NCBI GenBank assembly: GCA_023435725.1
Contig: JAEYRD010000128.1
Span: forward strand, 30,903 to 94,902
Origin: Pseudomonadota bacterium
Lineage (GTDB): Bacteria; Pseudomonadota; Alphaproteobacteria; Rhizobiales; Xanthobacteraceae
DNA: 64,000 nt
Reading direction: 5' to 3'
This document shows, one piece after another, positions 60,414-64,000 of this stretch (the first letter of the stretch is position 1; the number at the start of each line of letters is the position of its first letter). The notes under the pieces are model-generated. The model was not told the origin of the DNA. It saw nothing but the letters and a program-made list of their open reading frames with translations, and did not search any database. A program made the translations under genes and the position numbers.

Positions 60414-60733
60414 GGCCTGCGTTTGAGCCATGCCGCAGCGAGCCCGAAACCTGACCGGCGCCTGAGATCGTCGCCGGCCACGTCCATCCAGTTGACGCCG
60501 GCGACCTCCGCCACCGAAGGCTCGCCATAGCCGAAAAGGGGATGGAACTCGGGAACAGGTGATGCGTTAGTGCGCCTTTCGCTCCGGGATCGTAGTATGA
60601 TCGTGGAAAGCCGTCGACGCCCCAAGACCGAGGATTTCGCGTAACACTCGATCGCGGCGCTCGAAGAAATGCACTCCAGAATTGGGCTGATGATCGCGGT
60701 TGCGGTCGGACGTCGCGGCAAATGGAGGACATT
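60414..60733. other. Intergenic stretch upstream of glutamate dehydrogenase
   Basis: About 320 bases without a supported gene. Several open frames cross it, the longest being a minus-strand frame that continues as antisense of the dehydrogenase, but none has a credible start or family pattern. A strong TGGAGG ribosome binding site ends the stretch. Confidence 0.55.
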
Positions 60734-63700
60734 ATGGCGTGGCGTGACGACAAGGCCCGGGCGACCCTCATCCGCGATGCAGCAGGCAGCGTGCCGGCGG
60801 GCAAGAGCCCCCGGGCCTTTGCCGAGCCCTTGTTCGGCTACACAAATGAAGAGGATCTCGCCAATTACGACGCTGCCTCGCTTGCCGTCCTGGCGGAGCA
60901 AGCCTGGGAGCACGTGCAGCGGCGCACGGCCGGCAGCGCCGATATCCGCGTCGTCAACCCGACATTGCCGAACGGGCGCGAGATTTCCGTGCTCGAGATT
61001 CTCAACGACAACATGCCTTTCCTGTTCGATTCCACCATGGCGGAGCTCACCGAGCAGGGCATCGAAGTCACCCTCGTCGCTCACCCGATCATCGCCGTGG
61101 AGCGCGACGATGAAGGCAAGCTGCTGCGGTTCTACGGCGAAGCGCTGCCGGAGGGAGCAAAGGGCGCGCGCGAAAGCCTGATTCATTTCCACATCACTCG
61201 CCTGGACACCGATGCCGATCGCCAGAAGCTGATCAACGGCCTCACCGCGACGTTGAACGATGTCCGCGCCTGCGTGGCCGACTGGCGCGCCATGCGCGAC
61301 CGCGTCGAGGAAGCGATCAAGACGTTCTCTTCCAATCCGCCGCCGCTGCCAATCGACGAGGTGGCCGAAGCCAATCAGCTCCTGCAGTGGCTCTGCGCGG
61401 ACAATTTCACCTTCCTCGGCGTGCGCGAATATCGCTTCTCGCCCGACAGCGACGCGCCGGACGACATTACGACCGGCGAAGGCCTCGGCATCCTGCGCGA
61501 TCCGGACGTGAAGGTCCTGCGCCGCGGCACCGAAATGGTGGTGATGACGTCGGAAATCCGCGAGTTCATGCACGAGCCGACCCTGCTGATCGTCATCAAG
61601 GCCAATGTCTCCAGCCGCGTCCATCGCCGGATCCGGATGGATTATGTGGGCATCAAGCTCTATTCGCCCGACGGCCGGCTCGAAGGCGAGTTGCGCGTCG
61701 TCGGCCTTTTCACCTCGGGGGCCTATACCCGCTCGGTACGGCAGATCCCTTATGTGCGTCACAAGTTTTCGCGGGTTCTGCAGCGCGCAGGCTTCGACCC
61801 GAACAGCCATTCCGGCAAGGCGCTGATGCACATTCTCGAAGACTATCCGCGTGACGACCTGTTCCAGATCGACGTGGACACGCTCTACAACTTCGTCATC
61901 GAGATCCTGATCCTCTACGAGCGCCCGCGCGTCCGGACGCTGACGCGGGTCGACAAGTTCGATCGCTTCGTCTCCATCCTCACCTTCATTCCGCGCGACA
62001 AATACGACACCGATGTCCGCACGCGCGTCGGAGCCTTCCTGGCGCGGACCTACAAGGGGACGCTATCGGCATCCTACGTGTCCTTCCCCGAAGGATCGCT
62101 TGCGCGTGTCCACTACATCGTCGGGCGCTATGAAGGCAAAACGCCCGTCATCGAACGCGCCACGCTCGAAACCGGGATCAGCGCCATCGCGGCAACCTGG
62201 GCCGAAAAGCTGAAGGCCGCGCTGACTGCGTCGACCGACGGCATGCGGGCGCGCATGCTCGCCAACCGTTACGCCCAGGCCTTTACCGGCGGCTACACCG
62301 AAACTTTCAGCGCCGAGCAGGCAATCGCCGATATCGCCACCATCGAAAAGCTGACGCCGGCCCGCCCGGTAACGATTTCGGTTCACCGCGACGAGCAGGG
62401 CGATCCCAGGCGCCTCGGCCTGAAGGTGTTTTCGGACGCCGCACCGCTGTCGCTGTCATACCGGGTGCCGGTGATCGAGAATCACGGCCTGCGCGTGGTC
62501 AACGAACGCACCTATCAGATCGTGCCCGGCAACCGGCCGGAGCCGGTCTGGCTGCACGACATGACGATCGAGACCAGTGACGGCCAGCCCATCGAGATCA
62601 ATCCGGAATTCAGCCATCGCCTGGAAGCCTCGATCATGGCGGTGGTCACCGATCGTGCCGAATCCGATGGATATAACGGGCTGATCCTGCGTACCAACCT
62701 GAGCTGGCGGGAAGTCTCGACCATCCGCGCGCTGTCGCGCTATTTGCACCAGATCCGCGCTCCGTTCACCCAGGATTACATGTGGGAGACCTTGCGCAAG
62801 AACGCCGCGATCACGGCCACCCTGGTCGCATTGTTCCAGACCCGTCTCGACCCGCGCCTCGCCCTGACGGATCGCGAGCGTACGGCACGCGAGACGGCAC
62901 TCCTTGCCGAGATCGAGGAGCAGCTCAAATCCGTCGCCGCGCTCGATGAAGACCGCATCCTGCGCCGTTTCACCAATCTGGTGCAGTCGGCCATCCGCAC
63001 CAATTTGTGGCAGCTCGGCCGGGACGGACATCCGCGGCCGGTGATCTCCTTCAAGTTCGACGCGCGCCGGATCGAGGACCTGCCGCCTCCCCGGCCGCTC
63101 TATGAGATCTTCGTCTATTCGCCCCGTGTCGAAGGCATTCACCTGCGTTTCGGCAAGGTGGCGCGCGGCGGACTGCGCTGGTCCGACCGGCCGCAGGATT
63201 TCCGCACCGAGATCCTCGGCCTGGTCAAAGCCCAGCAGGTCAAGAACGCCGTGATCGTTCCGGTCGGCGCCAAGGGCGGCTTCGTGCCGAAGCGCCTGCC
63301 GCCGCCTTCCAATCGCGAAGCCTGGTTCGCGGAAGGCACCGAGGCCTACCGGATCTTCGTTCGCTCGCTGCTCGAACTCACCGACAATCTCGACGGCGAC
63401 GTCGTCGTGCCGCCCGACTCGACCCTGCGCCTCGACGGCGACGACCCCTACCTCGTCGTCGCCGCAGACAAGGGCACTGCCACCTTCTCCGACGTCGCCA
63501 ACGCGATCTCGGCCGAGAAAAACCATTGGCTCGGCGACGCCTTCGCATCCGGCGGCAGCCAGGGCTACGACCACAAGAAGATGGGGATCACGGCGCGCGG
63601 CGCCTGGGAGGCGGTCAAGCGCCACTTCCGCGAGCTCGGCACCGACATTCAGACCATGCCGTTCACTGCGGTCGGCGTGGGCGACATGTCCGGCGACGTT

Positions 63701-64000
63701 TTCGGCAACGGCATGCTGCTCTCGCCGGCGACAAGGCTTGTGGCGGCTTTTGATCATCGCGACATCTTCATCGATCCCGCGCCCGATCCGGCGGTCAGCT
63801 TCGCCGAGCGCAAGCGCCTGTTCGACCTGCCGCGATCGAGTTGGCAGGACTACGACAGCTCGCTGATCTCGCCGGGCGGCGGCGTGTTCTCACGCCAGCT
63901 CAAGGCGATCCCGCTCGCGCCGGAAGTGCGCACCCTGCTCGATCTCGACAAGCCGCAAGCCACGCCTTTCGAGGTGATGACGGCGATCCTGAAGGCTCGC
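60734..64000 (+). CDS. NAD-specific glutamate dehydrogenase, large type (partial)
   Basis: 1089 residues visible from ATG 60734 to the right edge, without any stop or frame break; full-length members have about 1600. The N-terminal regulatory part has EISVLEILNDNMPFLFDSTMAEL and HFHITRLD (ACT-like), a middle region has FTFLGVREYRFSPDS and HSGKALMHILEDYPRDDLFQID, and the catalytic part starts near residue 790 with FGKVARGGLRWSDRPQDFR and AQQVKNAVIVPVGAKGGFVPKR. The later VGVGDMSGDVFGNGMLLS is the dinucleotide site. Converts glutamate and NAD to 2-oxoglutarate, ammonium and NADH in the cytoplasm. Confidence 0.95.
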   Translation, partial: MAWRDDKARATLIRDAAGSVPAGKSPRAFAEPLFGYTNEEDLANYDAASLAVLAEQAWEHVQRRTAGSADIRVVNPTLPNGREISVLEILNDNMPFLFDSTMAELTEQGIEVTLVAHPIIAVERDDEGKLLRFYGEALPEGAKGARESLIHFHITRLDTDADRQKLINGLTATLNDVRACVADWRAMRDRVEEAIKTFSSNPPPLPIDEVAEANQLLQWLCADNFTFLGVREYRFSPDSDAPDDITTGEGLGILRDPDVKVLRRGTEMVVMTSEIREFMHEPTLLIVIKANVSSRVHRRIRMDYVGIKLYSPDGRLEGELRVVGLFTSGAYTRSVRQIPYVRHKFSRVLQRAGFDPNSHSGKALMHILEDYPRDDLFQIDVDTLYNFVIEILILYERPRVRTLTRVDKFDRFVSILTFIPRDKYDTDVRTRVGAFLARTYKGTLSASYVSFPEGSLARVHYIVGRYEGKTPVIERATLETGISAIAATWAEKLKAALTASTDGMRARMLANRYAQAFTGGYTETFSAEQAIADIATIEKLTPARPVTISVHRDEQGDPRRLGLKVFSDAAPLSLSYRVPVIENHGLRVVNERTYQIVPGNRPEPVWLHDMTIETSDGQPIEINPEFSHRLEASIMAVVTDRAESDGYNGLILRTNLSWREVSTIRALSRYLHQIRAPFTQDYMWETLRKNAAITATLVALFQTRLDPRLALTDRERTARETALLAEIEEQLKSVAALDEDRILRRFTNLVQSAIRTNLWQLGRDGHPRPVISFKFDARRIEDLPPPRPLYEIFVYSPRVEGIHLRFGKVARGGLRWSDRPQDFRTEILGLVKAQQVKNAVIVPVGAKGGFVPKRLPPPSNREAWFAEGTEAYRIFVRSLLELTDNLDGDVVVPPDSTLRLDGDDPYLVVAADKGTATFSDVANAISAEKNHWLGDAFASGGSQGYDHKKMGITARGAWEAVKRHFRELGTDIQTMPFTAVGVGDMSGDVFGNGMLLSPATRLVAAFDHRDIFIDPAPDPAVSFAERKRLFDLPRSSWQDYDSSLISPGGGVFSRQLKAIPLAPEVRTLLDLDKPQATPFEVMTAILKAR

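Noticed and set aside
60350..61831. A 493-codon minus-strand frame covering the start of glutamate dehydrogenase
   Set aside because: The plus-strand dehydrogenase frame is open to the edge and well conserved. The only unexplained part, at 60414-60733, has no recognisable motif.

Overview
The window is a chromosomal segment of a GC-rich alphaproteobacterium. Gene content, codon use and several intergenic repeat families (for example the element containing GAGCATGATC...TTTTCGGAAAACCGC near 37.46 kb) point to Bradyrhizobium or a close relative. This is inference from reading, not a database match. Genes are dense. I see no rRNA, tRNA, CRISPR array, insertion sequence or phage gene. Both ends cut genes: a Bug-type solute-binding protein on the left and a large NAD-glutamate dehydrogenase on the right.

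0-6.2 kb: Bug-family binding protein with a divergent IclR regulator; an O-acetylhomoserine sulfhydrylase-type enzyme followed by an alpha/beta hydrolase; a sulfonate/nitrate-type ABC binding protein; an SDR reductase. 6.3-20.7 kb: a complete phosphonate locus. phnGHIJKLMN plus a flavin-type PPOX protein run leftward. phnF (GntR/HutC) is divergent to them. phnCDEE (importer) runs leftward, and divergent to it is a rightward operon of a hexapeptide acyltransferase, a second PhnM-like amidohydrolase and a DUF1045 2H-phosphoesterase-like protein. Three Pho-box-like sites and a perfect 12-bp inverted repeat (probable PhnF operator) tie the locus to phosphate starvation. Inverted copies of one intergenic repeat bracket the lyase part.

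20.7-37.3 kb: a membrane protein and SBP56/methanethiol oxidase, a DHDPS-superfamily dehydratase, a chemotaxis receptor, a MarR/enoyl-CoA hydratase pair, a TetR/EmrAB efflux locus, then an unusual fusion protein (ClpS-like domain, ClpX-type zinc finger, AAA+ ATPase) with a canonical alphaproteobacterial LexA box just upstream. A leftward run of patatin, GntP permease and a tannase-family hydrolase follows. I consider the ClpS-ZBD-AAA protein the most interesting object in the window.

37.3-64 kb: serA, a three-domain rhodanese protein, a secreted hypothetical protein, a PepSY protein with a TonB-dependent siderophore receptor, a DHDPS-like aldolase facing an FAD 2-hydroxyacid dehydrogenase plus GntR regulator, an EamA transporter, a YgiQ radical SAM protein, an Rrf2/methyltransferase pair, a two-component styrene/indole monooxygenase with a divergent LysR, a lipoprotein hydrolase, a gene-poor stretch with two small ORFs and a G10 tract, an AraC regulator, a luciferase-like oxidoreductase and the start of the glutamate dehydrogenase gene. 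Several regulators (IclR, MarR, Rrf2) have perfect palindromes lying on or next to their own start codons, and two of these look leaderless.
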